Shown here in pieces: positions 1-5,470 of a DNA stretch of 6,304 bases. The stretch's first letter is position 1, and each line of letters begins with the position of its first letter. The position numbers and the translations under genes are program-made. The notes under the pieces were generated by a model. It was given only the letters and a program-made list of their open reading frames with translations. It was not told the DNA's origin and did not search any database. This DNA comes from an uncultured Collinsella sp. (lineage in GTDB: Bacteria; Actinomycetota; Coriobacteriia; Coriobacteriales; Coriobacteriaceae): assembly GCA_900545905.1 (NCBI GenBank), contig URBA01000088.1:1-6304 (forward strand), read 5' to 3'.

Positions 1-32
1 CGTCGGCAGCGTCAGATGTGTATAAGAGACAG
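1..32 (+). other. Nextera Read-1 adapter (sequencing artefact)
   Basis: Positions 14-32 are the 19-base Tn5 mosaic end AGATGTGTATAAGAGACAG. Positions 1-13 are the Nextera Read-1 tail with only its first T missing. This is library-preparation sequence, not genome. Genomic DNA begins at 33. Any start codon in this stretch is spurious, including the ATG at 16 that yields an MCIRDS peptide start. Confidence 0.98.
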
Positions 33-1341
33 CTACGAAGCCATGAACCCCTTCCTGGATCTGGTGCACGAGGCCGCCTACGACCCCGAGTGCATCTCGC
101 TGCGCATCACGCTCTACCGCGTGGCCAAGCAGAGCCGCCTGTGCGAGTCGCTGATCGATGCTGCCGAGAACGGCAAAGAGGTCACGGTGCTCATGGAACT
201 TCGTGCCCGCTTTGACGAGCAGAACAACATCGAGTGGGCCGAGCGCCTGGAAGAGGCAGGCTGCACCGTCATCTACGGTTCCGAGGGCTTTAAGTGCCAC
301 TCCAAGATCTGCCAGCTCACCTATCGCGAGGGCATGGCACTTACGCGCCTGACGCTTTTGGGCACCGGCAACTTTAACGAAAAGACGGCCAAACTCTACA
401 GCGACTTTATGCTCATGACCGCCCATCCCGGCATCGGCGAGGATGCCAACCTGTTCTTCCGCAACCTGTCGCTGGGCAACCTGCGCGGCGATTACCGCTT
501 CCTGGGCGTGGCGCCCGTCGGCCTTAAGCCGCTCATCATGCGCGGCTTGGACCGCGAGATTCAGCGCGCCCTTGCCGGCGAGCCCGCCCGCGTGTTCTTT
601 AAGCTCAACTCGCTGACCGACCGCGAGGTTATCGACAAGATCGCCGAGGCATCGTGCGCTGGAGTCCGCGTGGACATGATCATCCGCGGCATCTCGTGCC
701 TGAAACCCGGCGTTCCGGGCAAGACCGAGAACGTGCATGTCCGCTCTATCGTCGGGCGCTTTTTGGAGCATGCCCGCGTTTACGCCTTTGGCGTGGACTC
801 GGACATGATCTACCTGAGCTCTGCCGACATGATGACGCGCAACACCGAGCACCGCGTGGAGATCGCCTTCCCCGTGCTCGACCCCACCTGCCGCGCCCTG
901 GTACACGAGTACATGGGCATGCAGCTGCGGGACAACGTGAAGGCCCGCAGCCTCACGAGCGACGGCACCTGGGTCCCCGTGGAGCGTGCAGAGGGTGAGA
1001 AACCCTTCAACTCGCAGGAGGCTCTGCTGGAGCGCGCCTATCGCAACGCCGAGGCCGCGCCCGAGCCCGTCATTGAGGCGGAACCTGCCCCCGAGGCCGA
1101 GCCGCAGCCAGTAGCACCCAAGGTCCAAGAGGTCCAGGCGACCGTCATTGAGCCCGAGCCTGCACCTGCACCTCAGCCCGATCCGCAGGTCACCAAGCCC
1201 GCACCCGAGACGAGCGCCCGTCGCGATAAGCCCGCCGGCAAGACCAAGGCCATCGAGCGCCATCGCCCCGGCCGCGTGCGCATGGGCCTGGGTCTAATCG
1301 GCCTGGGTCTTAAGACGCTCATTACCGGCAAGACGAAATAG
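33..1341 (+). CDS. ppk1: Polyphosphate kinase 1 (PPK1), C-terminal part; 5' end missing
   Basis: PPK1 reversibly transfers the gamma-phosphate of ATP onto inorganic polyphosphate through a phosphohistidine intermediate. The visible 435 residues (residue 1 = Tyr at 34-36) begin at the family's HPYESF-like block (YEAMNPF) and cover both phospholipase-D-like C-terminal domains. The usual autophosphorylated His is in FKCHSK (His89, nt 298-300), corresponding to E. coli His435. The second catalytic His is in RFLEHAR (His246, nt 769-771), corresponding to E. coli His592. Other family blocks are LYR, ELRARFDEQNNIEWA, LGTGNFNEKTAKLY and the RNTEHRVE stretch. Roughly half the protein, including the N-terminal and head domains, lies beyond the contig edge, which is a Nextera adapter. 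After the catalytic core (about residue 339) comes an unusual tail: about 54 residues rich in Pro, Ala and Glu, then a basic end with GLGLIGLGLK. The gene ends just before a strong terminator. Confidence 0.95.
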
Positions 1342-1343
1342 TC

Positions 1344-1368
1344 GTTTGTAGAAGCAGTTTGTAGAAGC
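1344..1368 (+). repeat. 12-bp tandem direct repeat after ppk1
   Basis: GTTTGTAGAAGC occurs at 1344-1355 and again at 1357-1368, separated by one A. The second copy runs into the left arm of the terminator. It looks like a small local duplication immediately after the ppk1 stop. No function is apparent. Confidence 0.7.
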
Positions 1369-1408
1369 GCCCCGCATTTGAGGAAAGCCTCGGATGCGGG
1401 GCGCTTTT
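1365..1408 (+). terminator. Intrinsic terminator of ppk1
   Basis: A perfect 13-bp stem pairs AAGCGCCCCGCAT (1365-1377) with ATGCGGGGCGCTT (1394-1406). It continues inward through two G-U pairs and GAGG/CCTC (1380-1383 with 1388-1391) to an AAAG tetraloop. A T run at 1405-1408 follows. Position and shape fit Rho-independent termination of the ppk1 transcript, separating it from the methyltransferase gene. Confidence 0.85.
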
Positions 1409-1411
1409 CCC

Positions 1412-1420
1412 TGCTACCAT
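1412..1420 (+). promoter_or_regulatory. Possible extended -10 promoter element for the methyltransferase gene
   Basis: TGCTACCAT has the extended -10 form TGn-TAnnnT. It lies just after the ppk1 terminator and 34 bases before the chosen start codon. No good -35 hexamer is visible, since that region falls inside the terminator stem. A promoter is expected here because the terminator isolates the gene. The exact element is a guess. Confidence 0.3.
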
Positions 1421-1454
1421 GGTGCGAGCAACAACACGAATGACAGGCAGGGAT

Positions 1455-2768
1455 ATGAAGCTCACTATAGAATCGATGACCTACGGCGCCGACGGGCTGG
1501 CGCACGCCGACAACGGCAAGGCCGTCTTTGTGCAGGGCGCCGTGGCAGGCGACACCGTCGAGGCCGAGGTCGTACAGGACGGCAAGTCGTTCATGCGTGG
1601 CCGCACCACCGAGATTCTGGAGCCAAGCCCCGATCGCATTCAGCCTCCCTGCCCCTTCGTGGGTATTTGCGGCGGCTGCTCGTGGGGCAATCTCTCGCAC
1701 ACCGCGCAGCTTGCCGCCAAGGAGCAAAACCTGCGCTCCACGCTCGAGCGCATCGGCAAGTTCAGCCCCAATCAGGTCGATGAGCTGGTGCAGCCCATCC
1801 GCCGCACCAAGGACGACTGGGGCTACCGCAATAAAATCGAGCTCGAACCGACCGTCGTCAACGGTCGCGTTCGCCTTGGCATGCACGGCGTCGATCCCAG
1901 CAAGATCGTGACTGTTGATTCGTGCCCGCTGTTCGACAAACGCTTCCCTAAGGCACTCAAATCTGTCGTCGGCGCACTCAACTATCTGAGCGGTAGCCAC
2001 GACTTAGGCCTTGAGCGCGTGGGCATTCGCGCCTCGCGCCGCACCAAGGCGCTCGAGGTCGCACTCTGGACGCCCACGGGCTCTTTCCCACGCTCGCAGG
2101 TCTCGCGCGTACTGGCAGACGCCGCTCATCCCACGAGCATCGTGCGCGTGATGAGCAAGGGCGAGAAGAAGGCCCGCCGCGTCTCCAAGGTCGAGATGCT
2201 CGCCGGCGAGGGCTCGTGGACCGAGAATATCGCCGAGGGCCAAATGCGCCTTTCGGCCCCGTCGTTCTTCCAGGTCAACACCAAGGGTGCCGAGATTCTG
2301 ATCGAACTTGTCATGGACGCGCTCGACCCTCAGGAAGACGAACTGGCTGTGGACCTATACTGCGGCGCCGGCACCTTTACCCTGCCGCTCGCCCGCCGCT
2401 GCGACTTTGTCGCCGCCGTCGAGGCCTACGGCCCCGCCGTGCGCGACCTGCGCCGTAACCTGGAGATCAACAAGCTTGATAACGTCGACGTCATTGGCGG
2501 AGACGCGGTACGCGAGTTCCCCGACCAGGATGCCGACGTCTTGGTGGTCGACCCGCCGCGCGCAGGCCTCGCCCCCGAGGCGATCGACCTTATCGCCAGC
2601 ACGAGTGCCCGCGACGTCGCCTACGTGAGCTGCGACCCGGCCACCCTGGCGCGAGATCTCAAACGCTTTGTCGAGGAAGGCACCTTCTCCCCCGTAAAAA
2701 TCACGCCAGTCGACCTGTTCCCACAAACCTTCCACTGCGAAACCGTCGTCCACCTCAAGCGCAACTAG
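1455..2768 (+). CDS. rlmD: 23S rRNA (uracil-5-)-methyltransferase, RlmD/RumA family
   Basis: This is an S-adenosylmethionine-dependent enzyme that makes 5-methyluridine in 23S rRNA; the family also includes RlmC, RlmCD and the tRNA enzyme TrmA. The 437 residues match the family's usual length. A TRAM RNA-binding domain occupies about 1-56. Four cysteines suited to a [4Fe-4S] cluster are Cys66, Cys72, Cys75 and Cys157 (CPFVGICGGC and DSCPLF). The SAM-binding loop is DLYCGAGTF from Asp300, followed by DPPRAG from Asp366. The catalytic nucleophile is Cys393 in YVSCDP and the general base is Glu429 in FHCETVVHL. I chose the ATG at 1455 over in-frame ATGs at 1419 and 1440 because the TRAM domain starts with MKLTIESMTYGADG and GGCAGGG lies just upstream. 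The exact target uridine (1939, 747 or both) cannot be read from sequence, so the symbol is family-level. Confidence 0.9.
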   Translation: MKLTIESMTYGADGLAHADNGKAVFVQGAVAGDTVEAEVVQDGKSFMRGRTTEILEPSPDRIQPPCPFVGICGGCSWGNLSHTAQLAAKEQNLRSTLERIGKFSPNQVDELVQPIRRTKDDWGYRNKIELEPTVVNGRVRLGMHGVDPSKIVTVDSCPLFDKRFPKALKSVVGALNYLSGSHDLGLERVGIRASRRTKALEVALWTPTGSFPRSQVSRVLADAAHPTSIVRVMSKGEKKARRVSKVEMLAGEGSWTENIAEGQMRLSAPSFFQVNTKGAEILIELVMDALDPQEDELAVDLYCGAGTFTLPLARRCDFVAAVEAYGPAVRDLRRNLEINKLDNVDVIGGDAVREFPDQDADVLVVDPPRAGLAPEAIDLIASTSARDVAYVSCDPATLARDLKRFVEEGTFSPVKITPVDLFPQTFHCETVVHLKRN

Positions 2769-2803
2769 ACTGTTTGCCCAAGACCACGCCCGATGATTTT
2801 TCT

Positions 2804-2862
2804 GGGACGGGGATTAAATAATCAATTTGCACCGAATGATTATTTAATCCCCGTCCCTTTTT
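2804..2862 (+). terminator. Strong intrinsic terminator with 21-bp perfect stem
   Basis: The left arm, 2804-2824, begins GGGACGGGGATTAAATAA. It pairs perfectly over 21 bp with 2837-2857, which ends in CCCCGTCCC. The loop is 12 bases (2825-2836), and TTTTT follows at 2858-2862. It lies 35 bases after the methyltransferase stop and fits Rho-independent termination on the + strand. The minus-strand reading has no T run after the stem. The arm is unusually long, with a GC-rich base and an AT-rich upper part, so it may also be a copy of a dispersed palindromic repeat. Confidence 0.85.
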
Positions 2863-2881
2863 AAACATTGGGAAATCGAGC

Positions 2882-2910
2882 GTGGCAAGCGGAGGTCTTC
2901 GGGGTATAAG
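2882..2910 (+). promoter_or_regulatory. Candidate sigma70-type promoter for the DJ-1/maf pair
   Basis: GTGGCA (2882-2887, 4 of 6 matches to TTGACA) and TATAAG (2905-2910, 5 of 6 matches to TATAAT) are separated by exactly 17 bases. Transcription would start near 2917, giving a leader of about 30 bases. The pair lies between the upstream terminator and the DJ-1 start, where a promoter is needed. Confidence 0.45.
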
Positions 2911-2935
2911 ACGGCTAATTGTATGCCGTCTATGA

Positions 2936-2940
2936 AAGGA
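2936..2940 (+). promoter_or_regulatory. Shine-Dalgarno that fixes the DJ-1 gene start
   Basis: AAGGA sits six bases before the ATG at 2947. It decides against the in-frame upstream ATGs at 2923 and 2932, which would add eight or five residues ahead of the first beta strand of the fold. Confidence 0.7.
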
Positions 2941-2946
2941 ACCCTC

Positions 2947-3489
2947 ATGCCCAGCGTTGCCGTTCTCGCCGCCGATGGCTTTGAAACTATTGAATGCTTG
3001 ACCATGGTCGATGTCATGCGTCGCGGCGGCGTGCGTGCCACGCTCGTCTCTATCATGCCCACGCGTGAGGTCGTCAGCTCGCTGCAGATCCCCGTGACCT
3101 GCGATGCGCTCTTTGATGAGATCGACTTTGACGAGTACGACTGCGTCGTGCTGCCCGGCGGCCTGCCCGGTGCCACCAACCTGCGCGCCGATCAGCGCGT
3201 CTGCGACGTGGTCTGCGAGTTCGCCGCGACCAAGTACGTCGCCGCCATCTGCGCCGCCCCGTTTATCCTGGGCGAGCTCGACCTGCTCGAGGGACGCCAT
3301 GCCACGTGCTTCCCTGGCTTTGAGAAAAGCTTCCCCGAAGGCGCCTATACCGGCGAGAAGGTTACGCAAGACGGCAACATCATCACCGCCAGTGGCATGG
3401 CCCAGTCGCTCCCCTTTGCGCTTGAGCTGCTTCGCACCCTCGCCGGCGATAAGGCTGTCGAGAAGGTCGCAGAGGGCATCCAGCTATGA
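2947..3489 (+). CDS. DJ-1/PfpI-family protein (YajL/ThiJ-like)
   Basis: A 180-residue single-domain member of the DJ-1/PfpI superfamily (class I glutamine amidotransferase-like fold), probably cytosolic. The N-terminus has the DJ-1 hallmark ADGFETIECLTMVDVMRRGG, where Glu16 matches the conserved Glu (Glu18 in human DJ-1) that hydrogen-bonds the reactive cysteine. VVLPGGLPGATNL follows. The nucleophile elbow is AAICAAP with Cys102, equivalent to DJ-1 Cys106; Ala replaces the more common Gly two residues after the Cys. The DJ-1/YajL branch has been credited with chaperone, glyoxalase III and debated protein or nucleotide deglycase activities, so the exact reaction is open. Its TGA stop overlaps the maf start as ATGA, which indicates co-transcription and translational coupling. 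The start is set by AAGGA at 2936-2940. Confidence 0.9.
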   Translation: MPSVAVLAADGFETIECLTMVDVMRRGGVRATLVSIMPTREVVSSLQIPVTCDALFDEIDFDEYDCVVLPGGLPGATNLRADQRVCDVVCEFAATKYVAAICAAPFILGELDLLEGRHATCFPGFEKSFPEGAYTGEKVTQDGNIITASGMAQSLPFALELLRTLAGDKAVEKVAEGIQL

Positions 3490-4067
3490 TTTTGGCTTCG
3501 CAATCGCCGCGCCGCATCGAGCTGATGCGCGAGGCGGGCTATGACATCCGCATCATCCCTGCCGATATCGATGAAACGCCGTTTGACGACGAGGCGCCGC
3601 TCACGCTTGTCGAGCGATTGGCACGGGCCAAAGCCGCTGCTGTCGCTGCCGAGCATGCCGAGCCCACCGAGCTGACCGTCGCGGCCGACACGATCGTCAC
3701 CTTCGATGGCAAGATTTTAGGCAAGCCGGCAAACGAGGACGAGGCCTGCACTATGCTCCGTGAGCTTTCGGGCCGCACGCACCAGGTCGCGACCGGCGTC
3801 TGCATCGTTAAGGCAGGCGATACGGCCGCCCCGCATGCCGCCGAGAGCCTGTCCTTTGTCGATGTGACCAACGTGACGTTCTACGAGCTCACCGACGAGC
3901 AGATCGAGCACTACGTTGCCTCGGGTGAGCCCATGGATAAGGCAGGCGCCTACGGCATCCAGGGCACAGGCGGCCGCATGCTCGTGAACGATATTTCGGG
4001 CGACTTCTATAACGTGGTGGGCCTACCCATCGCCCGCGTCGCACGTGCCATTCAAAAACTCTCGTAA
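3486..4067 (+). CDS. maf: Maf family nucleotide pyrophosphatase (YhdE-like, dTTP/UTP type)
   Basis: Maf proteins hydrolyse non-canonical or excess nucleoside triphosphates to monophosphate and pyrophosphate, and have been linked to septum inhibition. The 193 residues are normal family length. Motifs in order are LASQSPRR at residues 3-10, AADTIV with Asp68 (metal/catalytic region), GKP with Lys80, LSGRTHQVATGV, and SGEPMDKAGAYGIQG with Gln159. The C-terminal signature is GDFYNVVGLPI. The Arg, Lys and Gln positions are those associated with the YhdE-type (dTTP/UTP and modified pyrimidine) subgroup rather than the YceF type. That specificity is inferred from family knowledge. The ATG overlaps the upstream stop by four bases (ATGA), and no separate Shine-Dalgarno is needed if reinitiation occurs. 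Confidence 0.93.
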   Translation: MILASQSPRRIELMREAGYDIRIIPADIDETPFDDEAPLTLVERLARAKAAAVAAEHAEPTELTVAADTIVTFDGKILGKPANEDEACTMLRELSGRTHQVATGVCIVKAGDTAAPHAAESLSFVDVTNVTFYELTDEQIEHYVASGEPMDKAGAYGIQGTGGRMLVNDISGDFYNVVGLPIARVARAIQKLS

Positions 4068-4075
4068 TTGCATCT

Positions 4076-4104
4076 GGCGCCGGGTGTCCCCCAGCGCCTA
4101 CAAT
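4076..4104 (+). promoter_or_regulatory. Intergenic hairpin and possible -10 box between maf and the peptidase gene
   Basis: GGCGC (4076-4080) pairs with GCGCC (4094-4098). Inside it is a mismatch, then GGG/CCC around a 5-base loop. TACAATTTT follows directly. This could be a weak terminator for maf. Alternatively, TACAAT (4099-4104) could be a -10 box of TAnnnT form, about 65 bases before the next start codon. No convincing -35 is seen at 16-18 bases. The two readings compete. Confidence 0.3.
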
Positions 4105-4157
4105 TTTGGCGTACCGTACGGATCCCGACCGGGCACAAGGCGCGGCGGAAAACCGAT

Positions 4158-4162
4158 AGGAG
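4158..4162 (+). promoter_or_regulatory. Strong Shine-Dalgarno of the P1 peptidase gene
   Basis: AGGAG is six bases upstream of the ATG at 4169. It is the best ribosome binding site in the window and fixes this start. Confidence 0.8.
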
Positions 4163-4168
4163 TTAAAC

Positions 4169-5170
4169 ATGGATACACTGCTCGAGGCCATTGACGTCTG
4201 CGATGTCGATGGCTTTTGCTATGGCAACTATACGGACGAGGAGGCCGGTACCGGTTGCACCGTAATCGTGGCCGCCGAAGGCGCCACCGGCGGCGTTGAC
4301 GTTCGTGGCGGTGCCCCAGCATCACGCGAGACCGACCTGCTGCGCCCCGAGAACACCGTCGACAAGGTCCACGCCGTCTGCCTTTCGGGCGGATCGGCCT
4401 TTGGCCTCGAGGCTGCAAGCGGCGTCGCTCGCGAGCTTGAGAGCCGCGGCATCGGCCTTCCCGTCGGCCCCACGCAGGTGCCTATCGTGTGCTCGAGCTG
4501 TATCTTCGACCTCGCCTTTGGTAACCCCACCGTTCGCCCCGACATTGAGGCCGGCATCGCCGCCGTGCGCGAAGCACTCGACAACACCCCCACCAAGCTC
4601 GAACAGGGCAACGTAGGCGCCGGCACGGGCGCTACCGTGGGTAAGCTCATGGGCCCCGCTACCTGCATGAAGGCCGGCCTTGGCGCTGCCGCCGTGGCGC
4701 TCGGCCCCATCAAGGTGGGCGCCGTGGTCTCGGTCAACGCCTGCGGCAACGTTGTCGACCCCTTCACCGGCGAGTGGGTCGCCGGTATGCGCGCCGCAGC
4801 CGATAGCGACCAGATCGTCGACATGGAACTCGCAGCCTTTGCCGCCGCCGGATCCATGCAGATGCCGCTCGACCGCACCAACACCACCATCAGCTGCATC
4901 GTCACCAACGTGGAACTCACTAAGGCACAAGCCACCAAGGTCTCCCAGATGGCTGCAGACGCCTACGCACACGCCATCCGTCCCACGCACACCACCAACG
5001 ACGGCGACACTATCTACACCCTCGCCAGCGGCAAACTGGGCGCCCAGGCAAGCGCCACCGTTCCCCTAGACCTGCTGGGCATGCTTGCCGTAAGGACCCT
5101 GCAGACCGCCATCGTAAACGGAGCCAAAGCCGCCAAAACCTCCCACGGCATCCCCGGCGCCGCGAAGTAA
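4169..5170 (+). CDS. P1 family peptidase (DmpA-like, self-processing N-terminal nucleophile aminopeptidase)
   Basis: This 333-residue protein belongs to the P1/DmpA family (MEROPS S58, related in fold to ornithine acetyltransferase). Members cleave themselves into two chains, and the new N-terminal Ser or Thr acts as the nucleophile for release of N-terminal amino acids or for beta-peptides and amides. Visible family blocks are TGCTVIV near residue 29, RGGAPASRETDLL from Arg46, LSGGSAFGL at about 72-80, and VPIV followed by IFDLAFGNPTVRPD. NVGAGTGATVGK starts at Asn148, then VGAVVSVNACGNVVDP and finally DRTNTTISCIVTN. By family analogy the likely processing site is Asn238/Thr239 in TNTT; this was not tested. 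RPTHTTNDGDTIYTLASG follows. There is no signal peptide, so it is cytosolic. The protein is fairly rich in cysteine (DVCDVDGFCYG, IVCSSC). Substrate is unknown. Its promoter is probably separate from maf. Confidence 0.9.
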   Translation: MDTLLEAIDVCDVDGFCYGNYTDEEAGTGCTVIVAAEGATGGVDVRGGAPASRETDLLRPENTVDKVHAVCLSGGSAFGLEAASGVARELESRGIGLPVGPTQVPIVCSSCIFDLAFGNPTVRPDIEAGIAAVREALDNTPTKLEQGNVGAGTGATVGKLMGPATCMKAGLGAAAVALGPIKVGAVVSVNACGNVVDPFTGEWVAGMRAAADSDQIVDMELAAFAAAGSMQMPLDRTNTTISCIVTNVELTKAQATKVSQMAADAYAHAIRPTHTTNDGDTIYTLASGKLGAQASATVPLDLLGMLAVRTLQTAIVNGAKAAKTSHGIPGAAK

Positions 5171-5219
5171 CCTCACTCGACCGCCCGCCACCGACCGACT
5201 ACCAACCAGCTTCTTTTTT
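5171..5219 (+). promoter_or_regulatory. C-rich, G-poor tract after the peptidase gene; possible Rho-dependent termination zone
   Basis: The first 40 bases after the stop contain 22 C and only 6 G, then come TTC and TTTTTT. No hairpin precedes the T run, so this is not a classical intrinsic terminator. An unstructured C-rich 3' leader is the kind of sequence Rho loads on. Assignment is by composition only. Confidence 0.25.
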
Positions 5220-5231
5220 GCCCAGGCCCCT

Positions 5232-5288
5232 GTGTACCGCGCGTCGAAGATCTTCAAATTCAAACTGTCTGACAATCGATTTTTATAG
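5232..5288 (+). pseudogene. Relic resembling the 3' end of a glycosyltransferase gene
   Basis: On the + strand, codons from 5232 read VYRASKIFKFKLSDNRFL and then TAG (5286-5288). The intact minus-strand glycosyltransferase ends in LYRLASKIFKFN. Seventeen bases (5247-5263) are identical to the reverse complement of 5439-5455. In the flanking codons the bases differ only at third positions (CGC/CGT, GCG/GCC, TCG/TCA), which keeps Arg, Ala and Ser, plus one codon missing. This pattern suggests a decayed paralogue that once converged on the present gene, or an old inverted duplication. Homology fades upstream of the Tyr codon at 5235, so no start or catalytic domain remains. It could be too short to be more than a regulatory inverted repeat. 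Confidence 0.45.
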
Positions 5289-5470
5289 CAAAGGCCCCTT
5301 GGCCTTTAGTTTGATACAAGTTCCGCACGAGCCGGAAAGCACTTAATGTGCTTTCCGTGCGAGCAGGACTGTTCGCAGTAGCAAACTAAAGGCCAAGGGG
5401 CCCAGTCAACCTATCAGCAGCGATTACTCGACAGCTAGTTGAATTTGAAGATCTTTGAGGCAAGACGGTA
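5235..5470. repeat. Large imperfect inverted repeat spanning the convergent junction
   Basis: The left arm (5235-5313) and right arm (5382-5470) are related as reverse complements. From outside inward they share the YR-ASKIFKF coding block with a 17-base exact core. A diverged segment follows, where CTGTC, AATCG and ATAG keep their order. The innermost block is a 21-base exact match (5293-5313 with 5382-5402). The centre, 5314-5381, is unique. The arms together cover the end of the minus-strand glycosyltransferase gene and its 3' flank, so the element looks like a tail-to-tail duplication. Confidence 0.65.
5293..5402 (-). ncRNA. Structured 110-nt hairpin element; terminator of the glycosyltransferase gene or unrecognised RNA
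   Basis: The outer stem is 21 bp and perfect: 5293-5313, beginning GGCCCCTTGGCC, pairs with 5382-5402. Within the 68-base interior, GGAAAGCAC (5334-5342) pairs with GTGCTTTCC (5348-5356) around TTAAT, and CGCAC (5324-5328) with GTGCG (5357-5361). GCGAGCA (5359-5365) can also pair with TGTTCGC (5370-5376) around GGAC, one pair being G-U, which conflicts with the previous helix. Read on the minus strand, the element lies 32 bases after the glycosyltransferase stop and is followed by TTTGCTAT, a weak T run. Read on the plus strand, no T run follows. It is far more elaborate than a simple terminator, so a structured RNA or a small mobile palindrome are alternatives. I do not recognise the family. 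Confidence 0.5.

Noticed and set aside
1419..1454. Upstream in-frame start for the methyltransferase (MVRATTRMTGRD...)
   Set aside because: The extra 12 residues precede the TRAM domain, have no good Shine-Dalgarno and overlap the likely promoter.
1173..2000. 275-residue open frame on the minus strand
   Set aside because: It is antisense to the end of ppk1 and the start of the methyltransferase gene. It crosses the ppk1 terminator and shows no recognisable domain. Long antisense frames are common in GC-rich DNA.
2923..2946. Upstream in-frame start for the DJ-1 protein (MPSMKGTL...)
   Set aside because: AAGGA at 2936-2940 is ideally spaced for the ATG at 2947, and the family fold begins right there.
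2755..3369. 204-residue minus-strand frame across the intergenic region
   Set aside because: It runs through the 21-bp terminator and antisense to the DJ-1 gene, with no recognisable motif.
4228..4938. 236-residue and overlapping 222-residue minus-strand frames within the peptidase gene
   Set aside because: The + strand encodes an unmistakable P1 peptidase. The antisense products are low-complexity and have no family motifs.
5066..5275. 69-residue minus-strand frame starting MSDSLNLKIF
   Set aside because: It lacks a clear Shine-Dalgarno and overlaps the end of the peptidase gene. The region is better explained by the + strand glycosyltransferase-like relic.
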